A stretch of DNA of 64,000 bases, from positions 812,456 to 876,455 of the forward strand of contig NZ_JAMOKG010000001.1 of NCBI RefSeq assembly GCF_023656565.1. The letters are read 5' to 3'. This DNA is from Flavobacterium tyrosinilyticum (lineage in GTDB: Bacteria; Bacteroidota; Bacteroidia; Flavobacteriales; Flavobacteriaceae). Positions 15,959 through 25,202 of the stretch are shown piece after piece. The notes under the pieces are model-generated. The model saw nothing but the letters and a program-made list of their open reading frames with translations. It had not been told where the DNA came from and ran no database searches. Position 1 is the stretch's first letter. Each line of letters begins with the position of its first letter. A program made the translations under genes and the position numbers.

Positions 15959-16666
15959 ATGATCACAATTCAGAATTTAACCAAAGTTTTTAGAACAGAA
16001 GAAATAGAAACTGCTGCTTTGAGCGGTATCAATTTAGAAATAAAAAAAGGAGATTTTTTAACCATTATGGGACCTTCTGGATGTGGAAAATCGACTTTAT
16101 TAAATATTATCGGGCTTTTGGATAGCGCTAGCACCGGAAGCTACAAACTGCTAGACCAAGAAATGATTGGCCTAAAAGAGAAAGGCAGAGCAAAAGTGAG
16201 AAAAGAAAACATTGGTTTTATTTTTCAGAATTTCAATTTAATTGATGAGCTTTCTGTTTATGATAATATCGAATTGCCATTGCTTTACAACAATGTAAAA
16301 GCTTCTGAGAGAAAACAGAAAATCGAGGCTATTGCTGAGAAACTTAACATTTCTCATCGTTTGAAACATTTTCCGCAACAGCTTTCTGGAGGACAGCAAC
16401 AGAGGGTTGCCGTTGCAAGAGCGCTGGTAAACGATCCGAAAATTATTTTGGCCGATGAGCCAACAGGAAACTTAGACAGTAAAAACGGTAATGAAGTGAT
16501 GGAACTTTTAACCGATTTGCACGCTAAAGGCACTACCATTTTGATGGTTACCCACTCTGATTATGATGCTTCTTTTTCGCAAAGAACCATTCATATGAAA
16601 GACGGAGTTATATTTTCTGAGAAATTAAATCAACGAAATGTTGATGTTTTTATGGACGCTAAATAA
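15959..16666 (+). CDS. ABC exporter ATPase (MacB/LolD type)
   Basis: The product has 235 residues with Walker A GPSGCGKSTLLNIIG (about 38-52), Q-loop FIFQNFNLIDELSVYDNIELP, signature LSGGQQQRVAVARAL, Walker B KIILADEPTGNLDS and the switch His in MVTHSDYDA. These features place it in the MacB/LolD/FtsE group, whose ATPases pair with FtsX-domain permeases. It is the second gene of the adaptor-ATPase-permease set and would power export of a peptide, lipoprotein or drug. Confidence 0.93.
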   Translation: MITIQNLTKVFRTEEIETAALSGINLEIKKGDFLTIMGPSGCGKSTLLNIIGLLDSASTGSYKLLDQEMIGLKEKGRAKVRKENIGFIFQNFNLIDELSVYDNIELPLLYNNVKASERKQKIEAIAEKLNISHRLKHFPQQLSGGQQQRVAVARALVNDPKIILADEPTGNLDSKNGNEVMELLTDLHAKGTTILMVTHSDYDASFSQRTIHMKDGVIFSEKLNQRNVDVFMDAK

Positions 16667-16673
16667 TAAGACG

Positions 16674-16745
16674 ATGATTAAAATTATTGTTACTGCACTT
16701 GTAGTTCTGGTAGAACTAGTATGCAAAATATTTACTATGATGTAA
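16674..16745 (+). CDS. Possible 23-residue hydrophobic peptide between ATPase and permease
   Basis: ATG 16674, eight bases after the ATPase stop codon, opens a 23-codon frame (starting MIKIIVTALVVLVELVCK, ending in two Met codons and TAA). It would be one short membrane helix with a Cys. It may be a small accessory membrane peptide, a translated linker, or chance; there is no independent evidence of expression. Confidence 0.25.
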   Translation: MIKIIVTALVVLVELVCKIFTMM

Positions 16746-16800
16746 AACCGAAAGGTTTACCAAAAACAACCATATCAACTATAAAAAAATATACCACAAA

Positions 16801-19230
16801 ATGATTTTTAACTGGTTTAAAATATTTATATATCATTTAAAACAAAGCAAATTGTTTTCGTTTTTAAATGTTTTAGGACTAAGCATCGGGATTGCTTCTG
16901 TCATTTTTGCGATCTTATATTGGAACAATGAAAATGCATACGATCAATGGAATCCTGAAAAAGAGAATGCTTATCTTGTTCTAAACAAAATTGGTTCGGG
17001 AGATATCTGGGCAACTAGTTCGATCCCTTTTGGCGAGACTTGTAAAGCTACGATCCCTGAAATTGACAAAATTTGTTTTCTCTACAATTGGTACGAAGAT
17101 GGTGTTGTTAAATTTCAAAATCTAAAAATATTAGATAAAAAAGTTGTTCGTACAGACGAAAACTTTTTTGATTTTTTCCCTTTTGAAATTATAAAAGGAA
17201 ACAAACAGAACATTTTAAAAGAAAAAAATAGCGTTGCCATATCCGAAGATCAAGCAAAATTGCTTTTCAAAAACGATGATCCAATTGGTAAATCAATTTC
17301 GTATGGTAATGGAGATTATATCGTAAAAGCGGTTTTTCGTGTAACTACACCTTCTTCAATTGAACCAAATTATGTCTTTAACGGGGTTAAACGTGAGGGC
17401 GACAGAGATCAATGGGGGAATTTTAATTATGCTTTAATGGTCAAAGCTAAAAAAGGAACCAATTCTGCTGCTCTTATAAAGAAAATGCAAAATGTAATTT
17501 TTGTTAACAGAACCGTAAAAGATGCCAAAGCCAGCGGTCAGACCGTCGAGCAATATTTAAAAGAAAACGGACAGGTAGAAGTAATCCTAGATCAATTGAA
17601 AACGTCTCGTTTATATGGCACAATAAGTTCAGGAGGCCAAAATTTTCCTGAAGGACAGGGCAATTTAAAATTGCTTTACATTATGGGCGGCTTGTCTGTT
17701 CTAATCTTATTTTTATCTATAGTAAATTATATCAATTTGGCAACTGCATCGGCCATCAAACGCGCCAAAGAAGTAGGTGTGCGTAAAATTGTGGGTGCAA
17801 CAAAAAAGCAAATTGTTACGCAGTTTATTTTTGAAACCTCTATAATCGTAACGCTTGCAATTATTTTTGCACTTGCAATTGTAGAACTTTCATTACCTTA
17901 TTACAATACCTTTTTGAGAAAAACTTTGACTATGAATGGCGGCGAATTTTACCTGCAGCTCATTTTTATATTTGGATTAGTAATCGTTCTTGCGGGTATT
18001 TTCCCTGCTGTTTATATCTCAAATTTTGAAACATTAAAGGTTTTAAAAGGGAATTTTTCAAGAAGTAAAAGCGGTATTTGGATTCGAAACTCAATGCTTA
18101 TCTTTCAATTCGGAATTGCGGCCTTCTTTATCATTGGAGCATTGATTGTTAATTCGCAGGTTAGTTACATGATGAACAAAGATCTAGGCTTTAGCGGTGA
18201 TCAGGTACTTTCTATTACGTACAATACAAAAGACCGATTAAGCAGAACAGATAAATATTTAGCAGAGAAACAAGAAATTAAAAAAATCCCAGGAGTTGTA
18301 GATGTTACTACATTTGCCGGCACTTTTGGAGGCAATTCGGGATCAAGTTCAGGATTTAAGCATAATGGAATTTTTGTACAGCCAAAAAACATCGAAATGG
18401 ATTTTGGATTTCTTGAAATGATGAAGATTAAAATAGTTGAAGGGCGCGATTTATCTTCTCAATTTGCTTCAGACACTGTAAACGGCATGCTTATAAACGA
18501 GACACTTGCTAAAGAACTAAATCTTAAGAATCCAGTAAACACCATGATAACATCGGGCTGGAGTATTGGAAGCGGTGATAATTTGAAGTTTAAAGTTGTT
18601 GGCGTTGTGAAAGACTTTAATTTAATCAATTTACAAAATAAGGTTCCGCCAATGGTTTTTATTAGTTTAAAAACGCTAAAATGGAATAATTTTAATAGAG
18701 TGCTTGTAAAGGTTTCTCCAAATAATTTAACAGAAACGTTAGAAAAATTGAAATTATATTGGGAGAAAAACGTCAACCCTGACTATCCGTTTGATTACGA
18801 ATTTGTTAACAAGGGATTTGCAAAAACTTACGAAGAGCAAGTCAAACAAAAAAACCTCTTTTTCATCCTAAATTTGGTCGTAATCATAATTGCTATATTC
18901 GGATTGTTCGCTTTGGCATCATTTTCGATGGAGAGAAGATTGAAAGAAATCGCCATTAGAAAAACATTAGGAGCTGAAACAGATATACTCCTAAAAGAAT
19001 TGTCGAAACAATATATTGTTTTCTGTTTTATAGGATTTGCAATCGGGATTGTTCCTGCTTATATATTATTACAGAAATGGCTTGAAGATTTCGCTTTTAG
19101 AATTGGAATATCGACAGTTCCTTTTGTAATTGCCCTGATTTCACTTTTGTTTTTAACATTAGTAATTGTTTTAACAAAAGCATTTCAGGTAACTAGAATA
19201 GATGTATTAAAATATCTAAAATACGAATAA
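16801..19230 (+). CDS. FtsX-domain ABC permease (MacB-like, duplicated)
   Basis: The product has 809 residues. An N-terminal membrane helix (about 20-42, FLNVLGLSIGIASVIFAIL) precedes a periplasmic MacB_PCD domain (about 45-280), then an FtsX domain of three helices (about 290-420; KRAKEVGVRKIVGATKKQIV), then a second helix, periplasmic domain and FtsX domain (about 425-809; RRLKEIAIRKTLGAETDIL). This double arrangement is common in Bacteroidota permeases of the macrolide/peptide export class. It works with the adaptor and ATPase encoded upstream. A terminator follows. Confidence 0.9.
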   Translation: MIFNWFKIFIYHLKQSKLFSFLNVLGLSIGIASVIFAILYWNNENAYDQWNPEKENAYLVLNKIGSGDIWATSSIPFGETCKATIPEIDKICFLYNWYEDGVVKFQNLKILDKKVVRTDENFFDFFPFEIIKGNKQNILKEKNSVAISEDQAKLLFKNDDPIGKSISYGNGDYIVKAVFRVTTPSSIEPNYVFNGVKREGDRDQWGNFNYALMVKAKKGTNSAALIKKMQNVIFVNRTVKDAKASGQTVEQYLKENGQVEVILDQLKTSRLYGTISSGGQNFPEGQGNLKLLYIMGGLSVLILFLSIVNYINLATASAIKRAKEVGVRKIVGATKKQIVTQFIFETSIIVTLAIIFALAIVELSLPYYNTFLRKTLTMNGGEFYLQLIFIFGLVIVLAGIFPAVYISNFETLKVLKGNFSRSKSGIWIRNSMLIFQFGIAAFFIIGALIVNSQVSYMMNKDLGFSGDQVLSITYNTKDRLSRTDKYLAEKQEIKKIPGVVDVTTFAGTFGGNSGSSSGFKHNGIFVQPKNIEMDFGFLEMMKIKIVEGRDLSSQFASDTVNGMLINETLAKELNLKNPVNTMITSGWSIGSGDNLKFKVVGVVKDFNLINLQNKVPPMVFISLKTLKWNNFNRVLVKVSPNNLTETLEKLKLYWEKNVNPDYPFDYEFVNKGFAKTYEEQVKQKNLFFILNLVVIIIAIFGLFALASFSMERRLKEIAIRKTLGAETDILLKELSKQYIVFCFIGFAIGIVPAYILLQKWLEDFAFRIGISTVPFVIALISLLFLTLVIVLTKAFQVTRIDVLKYLKYE

Positions 19231-19254
19231 GCTTGTAGACCATTTTTTTTAAAG

Positions 19255-19289
19255 AAGCCCGACAGATTTCAGTAAAATCCGTCGGGCTT
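19255..19289. terminator. Bidirectional terminator between permease and L,D-transpeptidase genes
   Basis: A 15-bp stem (19255-19269 with 19275-19289, core AAGCCCGAC / GTCGGGCTT, one mismatch) has a T-rich tail on the plus strand and lies between convergent genes. Confidence 0.88.
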
Positions 19290-19295
19290 TTATTT

Positions 19296-20897
19296 TTAAT
19301 CTTTCATTGTAATGGCATCATTATAAATCAACTTATCCAGACTTTGATCTCGATCGTAAACATCTGGGAAAAAATTGACTTCTCCATTGTCCTGAACCCA
19401 GCAGGTAAAATAACCTATATAAACCGGAATTTTACGTTTAAGCATACAAGTTGTTTCTTTTCCGCCATTCATAGCACTTTCAATTTTGTCTGCCGGCCAG
19501 TCTGGATCATCTTTTAAAATATGCAAAGCAAGCTGTTTGGCTTCTTTCACATTGATACAGCCGTGGCTAAAAGTGCGTTTTTCAAATTCGAATAAACTTT
19601 TTGCAGGCGTATCGTGCATATAAATATCGTTTGGATTTGGGAACATGAATTTTACTAATCCCAGCGAATTTTTCGGTCCTGGTTTTTGTCGCACTTTACC
19701 TCCGTTCCATTCCATATTATGTTCTTCCAAATAGTTCTTATCACTTGCAATCTGGAGTTTTAATTCGTTTTGAATAATGCTATTTGGAACGTACCAATAC
19801 GGGCTAAAGACTATTCGATCCATATTTCCGCTAAAAATCACTGTCTCACTAAGTCTGTTACCCACAAAAATGTCTGAAACAAGATCATATTTTCCATCCT
19901 TAACATAAAACAGCCTAAACGAAGGAATATTAACCATGACGTACTCGTCTGCTTTTGCCAATTTGGTCGGAATCCATCTGCATCTTTCCATGTTCAGCAT
20001 GATGGTTCTGATTCTCTTGCTAATCGGCTCATTCATTTGATTGATAATATCTCTCGTTAGGACATAATTTATTTTTAAATTATATCTTTTTTTATAATTT
20101 AAAACTCCCGCCATCAATTCTTCATCATAAATATCACTTCCAGAATCTTGCTTTAAGTCTCCTACTACAAATAAGCGATTTCTAATTTGTTTAATGGCGA
20201 TAGCTGTGTCATCTGGTCTTAAATCTTTAAAAGTCGCACTGTCAATCGCAATTTTCTGCCATAGATTATCGGTTTCAATTTTACGGTATTTTTTCAGCGC
20301 ACCTTTTAATCTGTAGTACTGACTGAATAACAGATTATCATCTTCATTCAATCGATTGGTATCTAACATTAATGAATCTAGAATGTGAGAATACGAAATG
20401 GATTTTGCAGGCAGATACCATCCTATTTTTTTTAATGTCGCAGGATCAACTCCAGAATATACATTGCTTGCATAAAATACATACATACTAGTAAGCAGTA
20501 ATTCGGTATCAAGCTGAGATGGTTTGTTTGAAGAACTTTCATTAAACGCCTCATCAATTTGTTCTTTATAAGGCATTTTTTCTTCAATTCCCTGATCTTT
20601 CAGAACATTTACTTTCTGATACAATAAGGATCCAAATTCAGTGATACTTTTATCATCATACCAAAGAGATTTGTACTGTTTAGCTTTATAAATATCATCA
20701 ACATCTTTTTGATATTTTTTAAGCTTTGGATATTTCTTGAAGAAAGCATTAATGGAAGCTGCATCGATTGTAAGGACCGCAACAGCTTTTCGATCTGACA
20801 GATCAGAATTACTTTTAGCATTGTTAGATAATGAATTGAATGAAAATGCAAAAAAACTGACTGTAACAATAATTAGAGAAAAAGTAAAATTTCGCAT
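19296..20897 (-). CDS. Periplasmic L,D-transpeptidase (YkuD) with N-terminal scaffold domain
   Basis: From the ATG at 20897 the protein has 533 residues and starts with a signal peptide (MRNFTFSLIIVTVSFFAFSF). The frame runs 21 codons further upstream, but those encode a non-signal stretch. The C-terminal catalytic domain (about 320-480) shows the YkuD motif with HDTP and TFSHGCINVKEAKQLA (catalytic Cys). Upstream lies the long scaffold domain typical of Bacteroidota ErfK/YbiS/WcbB-like enzymes. It cross-links peptidoglycan stem peptides (3-3 bonds) or attaches proteins to the wall. It stands alone, convergent to the exporter operon. Confidence 0.9.
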   Translation of the reverse strand: MRNFTFSLIIVTVSFFAFSFNSLSNNAKSNSDLSDRKAVAVLTIDAASINAFFKKYPKLKKYQKDVDDIYKAKQYKSLWYDDKSITEFGSLLYQKVNVLKDQGIEEKMPYKEQIDEAFNESSSNKPSQLDTELLLTSMYVFYASNVYSGVDPATLKKIGWYLPAKSISYSHILDSLMLDTNRLNEDDNLLFSQYYRLKGALKKYRKIETDNLWQKIAIDSATFKDLRPDDTAIAIKQIRNRLFVVGDLKQDSGSDIYDEELMAGVLNYKKRYNLKINYVLTRDIINQMNEPISKRIRTIMLNMERCRWIPTKLAKADEYVMVNIPSFRLFYVKDGKYDLVSDIFVGNRLSETVIFSGNMDRIVFSPYWYVPNSIIQNELKLQIASDKNYLEEHNMEWNGGKVRQKPGPKNSLGLVKFMFPNPNDIYMHDTPAKSLFEFEKRTFSHGCINVKEAKQLALHILKDDPDWPADKIESAMNGGKETTCMLKRKIPVYIGYFTCWVQDNGEVNFFPDVYDRDQSLDKLIYNDAITMKD

Positions 20898-21235
20898 ATT
20901 TTTAAAGTTTAAATTGGTAGAAATAACTTTAAAAAAAATACCGAAAACCCAAAAAATCACTCAAAAAACCTTAGTTTTCACATATTTTTTTCCTGTCTGG
21001 TAATCAATCGATTTGGGTAATCAAATATAACGAAGTTTTGTGAGAATTTTATTTATTTGAAAGAAAACTTACAGAAACGAATATTCTTTTAAATTGGAAG
21101 AACTTTTCTAAAAGCATCAAAATAGATAATGATCCTTAAATTCCATTTTAATGAAAAGTTATGTTGAATAATTTTGAATAATCTCAATATCAATAATTAC
21201 AATCCAAAAACGCTTAATTTCCGAACTTAATCTGT
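20898..21235. other. AT-rich intergenic region between divergent L,D-transpeptidase and mrp genes
   Basis: About 340 bases without a convincing gene. It should contain the minus-strand transpeptidase promoter, but I see no clear TAnnTTTG there. The right end carries the mrp promoter. Confidence 0.5.
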
Positions 21236-21243
21236 TATCTTTG
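21236..21243 (+). promoter_or_regulatory. -7 element (TATCTTTG) of the mrp gene
   Basis: TATCTTTG exactly matches TAnnTTTG and is followed by GCACCC. A TTA triplet occupies the -33 position at 19-base spacing. The 5' leader would be about 65 bases. Confidence 0.65.
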
Positions 21244-21316
21244 CACCCTGAAATCAGTTTAAATAAATATAATCTTATAAGACTGTTTTTAGAGAATAAA
21301 AAAATAGCCCATTACA

Positions 21317-22444
21317 ATGAAACTAGATAGAAAAGAAATTCTAAAAGCCTTAGAGACAATCACTATTGCTGGAGAAGGAAAAAATATGGTTGAAAGCGGT
21401 GCTGTAACCAATGTAATTACATTTGGAGATGAAGCTGTTGTAGACCTTGTATTGCATACGCCTGCTATGCACATCAAAAAAAGAGCTGAAGATGATATTA
21501 GAAGAACAATTCATGAGCTAATATCACCAGATGCAAAAGTAAAGGTAAATATTAAAGTAGAAGCTCCAGAGAAACCGGAAATTAAAGGCCGTGCTATTCC
21601 TGGAATTAAAAATATTATCGCAGTTGCTTCTGGTAAAGGAGGAGTAGGAAAATCTACTGTAACTGCAAACTTGGCTGTTACACTTGCAAAAATGGGCTTT
21701 AAAGTTGGTGTTTTAGATGCTGATATCTATGGTCCTTCTATGCCAATTATGTTTGACGTTGAAAACGAAAAACCTATTTCTGTAACAGTTGACGGAAAAT
21801 CAAAAATGAAACCTATTGAAAGCTACGAAATCAAAATGCTTTCAATCGGATTTTTTACAGCGCCAAGCCAAGCCGTAATCTGGAGAGGACCGATGGCAGC
21901 AAAAGCATTAAACCAAATGATTTTTGATGCAGATTGGGGAGAATTAGATTTCATGCTTCTTGATCTGCCTCCTGGAACTGGAGATATTCACCTTTCTATC
22001 ATGCAATCACTTCCAATTACTGGAGCGGTTGTAGTAAGTACACCGCAAGCGGTAGCACTTGCAGATGCCAAAAAAGGTGTGGCAATGTTTATGCAGGACA
22101 ACATCAATGTTCCTGTTTTAGGAATTATAGAAAATATGGCTTACTTTACACCAGAAGAATTGCCAGAAAACAAATATTATATCTTTGGACAAGAAGGTGC
22201 TAAAAACCTTGCTGAAGATTTAGGAGTTCCGTTTTTAGGAGAAGTTCCAATTGTACAATCTATTCGCGAAGCAGGAGATTACGGTCGTCCGGCAGCATTG
22301 CAAACTGGTTCTCCAATAGAAACAGTTTTTGAAGAAATTACTAGAAATGTTGTACAAGAAACAGTAAACAGAAACGAAAGCTTACCAGCAACAGAAGCTA
22401 TTAAAATTACAACAATGGCAGGTTGCTCGGCAGTGAAAAAATAA
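21317..22444 (+). CDS. Mrp/NBP35 (ApbC) Fe-S cluster carrier ATPase
   Basis: The product has 375 residues. An N-terminal MIP18/DUF59 domain (about 1-90) precedes the P-loop ATPase with the deviant Walker A AVASGKGGVGKSTVTANLAV (about 98-117), VGVLDADIYGPSMP, and LPPGTGDIHLS (Walker B/switch). Mrp-type proteins bind a [4Fe-4S] cluster and deliver it to apoproteins; the usual C-x2-C is less obvious here, with cysteine only near the C-terminus (AGCSAVKK). It heads a run of Fe-S related genes (NifU-like protein, ferredoxin), supporting a role in cluster trafficking. Confidence 0.9.
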   Translation: MKLDRKEILKALETITIAGEGKNMVESGAVTNVITFGDEAVVDLVLHTPAMHIKKRAEDDIRRTIHELISPDAKVKVNIKVEAPEKPEIKGRAIPGIKNIIAVASGKGGVGKSTVTANLAVTLAKMGFKVGVLDADIYGPSMPIMFDVENEKPISVTVDGKSKMKPIESYEIKMLSIGFFTAPSQAVIWRGPMAAKALNQMIFDADWGELDFMLLDLPPGTGDIHLSIMQSLPITGAVVVSTPQAVALADAKKGVAMFMQDNINVPVLGIIENMAYFTPEELPENKYYIFGQEGAKNLAEDLGVPFLGEVPIVQSIREAGDYGRPAALQTGSPIETVFEEITRNVVQETVNRNESLPATEAIKITTMAGCSAVKK

Positions 22445-22445
22445 T

Positions 22446-22585
22446 TAGATAATTGAGATAATGAAACTAATGAGATAATTTGAAAATTAGATAATGAGAT
22501 AATTTCACGCAACAAAGTGAATTTTCTATTTTCTAATTGGCACATTTTCGAATTAAAAACATTCTCTAATTGACACATTAATATT
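22446..22585. repeat. Direct-repeat-rich spacer (TTAGATAATGAGATAATT units; CTAATTGRCACATT twice)
   Basis: The spacer between mrp and the NifU-like gene consists of imperfect copies of TTAGATAATGAGATAATT followed by two copies of CTAATTGRCACATT (22533-22546 and 22565-22579 approximately). No gene or strong hairpin is seen. Confidence 0.55.
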
Positions 22586-22825
22586 ATGACAACAGAAGAA
22601 TTAACAAGTAATGTTTTATTGGCCTTAGATGAGATAAGACCATTCTTAAAATCTGACGGTGGAGATATTTCATTAATTTCTATCGAAGATGACAAACATG
22701 TAAAAGTTCGTTTGGAAGGAGCTTGCATTAGCTGTAGCGTTAATCAAATGACGCTAAAAGCTGGTGTTGAAACAACCATAAAAAAATATGCACCACAAAT
22801 TGAAACTGTGGTGAACGTAATGTAA
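22586..22825 (+). CDS. NifU-like Fe-S scaffold domain protein
   Basis: The product is a 79-residue stand-alone NifU C-terminal domain: DEIRPFLKSDGGDISLISI, then LEGACISCSVNQMTLKAGVE with the C-x2-C pair that holds a labile Fe-S cluster, then a helix and APQIETVVNVM. It would assemble or carry clusters for transfer. Its position directly after mrp (mrp, NifU domain, later ferredoxin) fits a shared Fe-S function. The length is normal for the Nfu single-domain type. Confidence 0.93.
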   Translation: MTTEELTSNVLLALDEIRPFLKSDGGDISLISIEDDKHVKVRLEGACISCSVNQMTLKAGVETTIKKYAPQIETVVNVM

Positions 22826-23041
22826 CAAAAAACAGTGTCTTTTTATTCAAATTAAACCTTCAAAGTTTAACAAGAATAATAGGTGATTTATTATTTGATT
22901 GAAAAAATCATAAAATAACACTGAAAAAAAGATGTTTTTTGCCACATTCACAAAAAACAACGCAAAGATTTAAGAGTTTCCGTTAAGGAATTGTTACATT
23001 TTTAACTTAAATTTGTCACAAAACCCTTAAATCTTAAACTT

Positions 23042-23521
23042 ATGAAAAACTATTACGCTCTTTTTTTATTATTGTTTTTTGTTTCTGTAGGATATGCCCA
23101 AAGTAAGAATGTTGTGGTTGACAAGGCTTGGGTAAGTGAATCTGAAGAATGGTCTGACTTTCAATATTCAGGAAAGATTATCTTTTCAATCAATCCAAAC
23201 GAAGCACCTGGAACATTGCGAATTGGAAACTATGATTTCTTATACGATTTCGTAGAAGGAAAAGCAAAATTTACAGTAAAATCAACTTACAGTTCAGCAG
23301 AATTCTCAAATCCGAGAAAGCTTTCTGCTTCAACTGACAAACAAGGTGTATTAAACACAACTTACGAAGGAACATTGATTTTCCAGTCTGATAGAGATTA
23401 TTATTCTGTAATTGCAGTGGTTACCATTCTTGAAAAAAACGACAACGTTCTTGGTGTAAAAATGCACTTAAAGGAGAATGATAGAAAAGAATACGCATTT
23501 AGTACTAAACCTACTAGCTAA
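23042..23521 (+). CDS. Exported hypothetical protein, beta-rich
   Basis: The product has 159 residues with a signal peptide (MKNYYALFLLLFFVSVGYAQ) and a beta-strand-rich mature part (FQYSGKIIFSINPNEAPGTL, KFTVKSTYSSAEF, YYSVIAVVTILEKND). No family recognised; no cysteine or lipobox in the signal, so it is soluble periplasmic or secreted. It lies between the NifU-like and ferredoxin genes on the same strand, but a 216-base gap upstream suggests its own promoter. Confidence 0.7.
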   Translation: MKNYYALFLLLFFVSVGYAQSKNVVVDKAWVSESEEWSDFQYSGKIIFSINPNEAPGTLRIGNYDFLYDFVEGKAKFTVKSTYSSAEFSNPRKLSASTDKQGVLNTTYEGTLIFQSDRDYYSVIAVVTILEKNDNVLGVKMHLKENDRKEYAFSTKPTS

Positions 23522-23577
23522 TATAAATTAGGATTTTTTCACGTTATAAAATCCTTCCAAAAATTCCAATAATTAAA

Positions 23578-23895
23578 ATGGATGTATTAATTAAAATTAA
23601 AGATCGAGAAGGAGTTATACACGAATTACAGGCTCCAACTGATATGGCAATGAATATAATGGAATTATGCAAAGCATACGAACTTCCTGTTGAAGGAACC
23701 TGTGGCGGAATGGCCATGTGCGCTTCTTGCCAGTGTTATGTTCTAAATGATGTTGCATTACCAGAAATGGGAGACGATGAAGAAGCCATGCTTTCTGAAG
23801 CATTTTATGTTAAGTCTAATAGCCGTTTAGGTTGTCAGATACCAATTACTGAAGAATTAGAAGGACTAGAATTAGAACTGGCTCCGGAATATTAA
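23578..23895 (+). CDS. [2Fe-2S] ferredoxin, adrenodoxin-like
   Basis: The product has 105 residues. The cluster ligands appear as GTCGGMAMCASCQCYV (C-x5-C-x2-C) and the distal Cys in SRLGCQIPI, the arrangement of vertebrate/ISC-type ferredoxins. The acidic segment LPEMGDDEEAMLSEAF is the partner-docking helix. It donates electrons in Fe-S assembly or to oxygenases. It lies close to mrp and a NifU-like gene. A terminator follows ten bases after the stop. Confidence 0.93.
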   Translation: MDVLIKIKDREGVIHELQAPTDMAMNIMELCKAYELPVEGTCGGMAMCASCQCYVLNDVALPEMGDDEEAMLSEAFYVKSNSRLGCQIPITEELEGLELELAPEY

Positions 23896-23904
23896 AAATA
23901 AAAG

Positions 23905-23936
23905 AAAAGCGAGGATTTATTGATTCTCGCTTTTTT
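23905..23936. terminator. Terminator between ferredoxin and SMI1 genes
   Basis: AAAAGCGAG (23905-23913) pairs with CTCGCTTTT (23926-23934), followed by T residues; it lies between convergent genes. Confidence 0.8.
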
Positions 23937-23942
23937 GTTTTC

Positions 23943-24497
23943 TTATTCTACGATAAACCTTATTGGATAGTTATCTATCTTTTCAATCGCAAAATACTCA
24001 TCAAAATCTTCAGATTTTGTATTAGAATAATAAATAGTAAGCTGAGCGATGAAATCTTCTAAATTTAATGAGATAACATTTCTGTCATTATCTCTATTCC
24101 AGTATTCAATTAACTGCCCTTTTTTTCCAGTAAAAATTCCACTTAAATCATAGCAGATATAACTTCCTCCTCCATTATGAAAAATTGGCAACCAATTTTC
24201 ATTCCACCAATTTTCAATCTCAAAGTCATCAATCATGGAGTTAAACTCTTCCCTTGAATCTAATACATCTTCTAAAGACATAAACATTGAATTATTGACA
24301 AAAGCTTCGTAACAATTCTGATCCTGTCCATTTTTCCATTTATAAAGTTCTTTCAAATCATTAGGAATTTGAACTTGATATTTTTCTTCTAATATTTCTA
24401 TTTCTTTATCACTCAATGGTTCTTTAAGATTATTATAATAATCAAGTCTCGATGTTTCCAATTGATCATTTAATCTGTTTACTAAATCTATCATCAT
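23943..24497 (-). CDS. SMI1/KNR4 (SUKH) family protein
   Basis: The product has 184 residues. PLSDKEIEILEEKYQVQIPNDLKELYKWKNGQ is the SUKH-domain start (I.ELE..L...LP..lk.ly..nnG), followed by MSLEDVLDS and WLPIFHNGGGSYICYDLSG (the conserved W-[LI]-P-[IF] and D.SG strand). SUKH proteins are frequent immunity proteins against polymorphic toxins and contact-dependent effectors, but many stand alone. It is the last of three minus-strand genes with tight spacing (24 and 12 bases); no toxin gene is visible in the window. Confidence 0.88.
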   Translation of the reverse strand: MMIDLVNRLNDQLETSRLDYYNNLKEPLSDKEIEILEEKYQVQIPNDLKELYKWKNGQDQNCYEAFVNNSMFMSLEDVLDSREEFNSMIDDFEIENWWNENWLPIFHNGGGSYICYDLSGIFTGKKGQLIEYWNRDNDRNVISLNLEDFIAQLTIYYSNTKSEDFDEYFAIEKIDNYPIRFIVE

Positions 24498-24521
24498 TTT
24501 TAAATTATTATTTTTAAAAGA

Positions 24522-25190
24522 TCATTTATAATCTTCATTAAAGCCTAATCTTTTTTCAATATCAACATTAGGAAATTTTAATTTGCAATATTCAATAAAA
24601 TCTGAATTTCCTCCTTTTCCATTCAAAGACCATATTTTAGATTTTGTCGGATTTTCAGTTAATTCTATTAAGCCTTGTTCTGTTTTTAATTTTTCAAATG
24701 ATGGTAAAATTTTCAAATCAATAAATTCGATTATCTTTTTAAATTTATATTCATCAATGTCATAAATATTACAAACATTACTTTCTTTTATTACAGATTC
24801 ACTACTATATTCATCTATTTGTTCTACTACTTCTCCAAATATTTTTACAACTCTAATTTTTTTTGGATTATCAGTATACTTATGATTAAATATTGCACTG
24901 TGACCAAATAAAAATCCACTTGTTTTTTTAGTTTTAGGAATTATGGAAGAATAAAAATTTGGCAATATCTCAAGAGTAATAGATTGTCCTGAAATATTCG
25001 ATTTACTTGACCAGAAACATATTTCTAATTTTAAATCTTCTTTTTTTAAAACAATTTTAGGTCTTGATCTTGAATATTTAAACCCTAGTTTTTCATAATG
25101 TTTACCTAGTTCATCACAGACCGCCTGAAAAATTTCTTTACAATCTGCATTTTTCTGATTTAACAATATTGTATTTTCTATCAAACTCAT
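24522..25190 (-). CDS. Hypothetical protein in the SMI1-linked gene trio
   Basis: The product has 222 residues, soluble, rich in Lys, Ile and Ser, without signal or membrane segment. A basic beta-strand pattern around YEKLGFKYSRSRPKIVLKKE then LEICFWSSKSN resembles the GFK-containing start of DUF4304-type proteins found with immunity genes, but I would not assign it. It sits between an unknown gene (12 bases upstream) and the SMI1/KNR4 gene (24 bases downstream), so the three form one unit. Confidence 0.6.
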   Translation of the reverse strand: MSLIENTILLNQKNADCKEIFQAVCDELGKHYEKLGFKYSRSRPKIVLKKEDLKLEICFWSSKSNISGQSITLEILPNFYSSIIPKTKKTSGFLFGHSAIFNHKYTDNPKKIRVVKIFGEVVEQIDEYSSESVIKESNVCNIYDIDEYKFKKIIEFIDLKILPSFEKLKTEQGLIELTENPTKSKIWSLNGKGGNSDFIEYCKLKFPNVDIEKRLGFNEDYK

Positions 25191-25202
25191 AAATCTTTCA
25201 AT

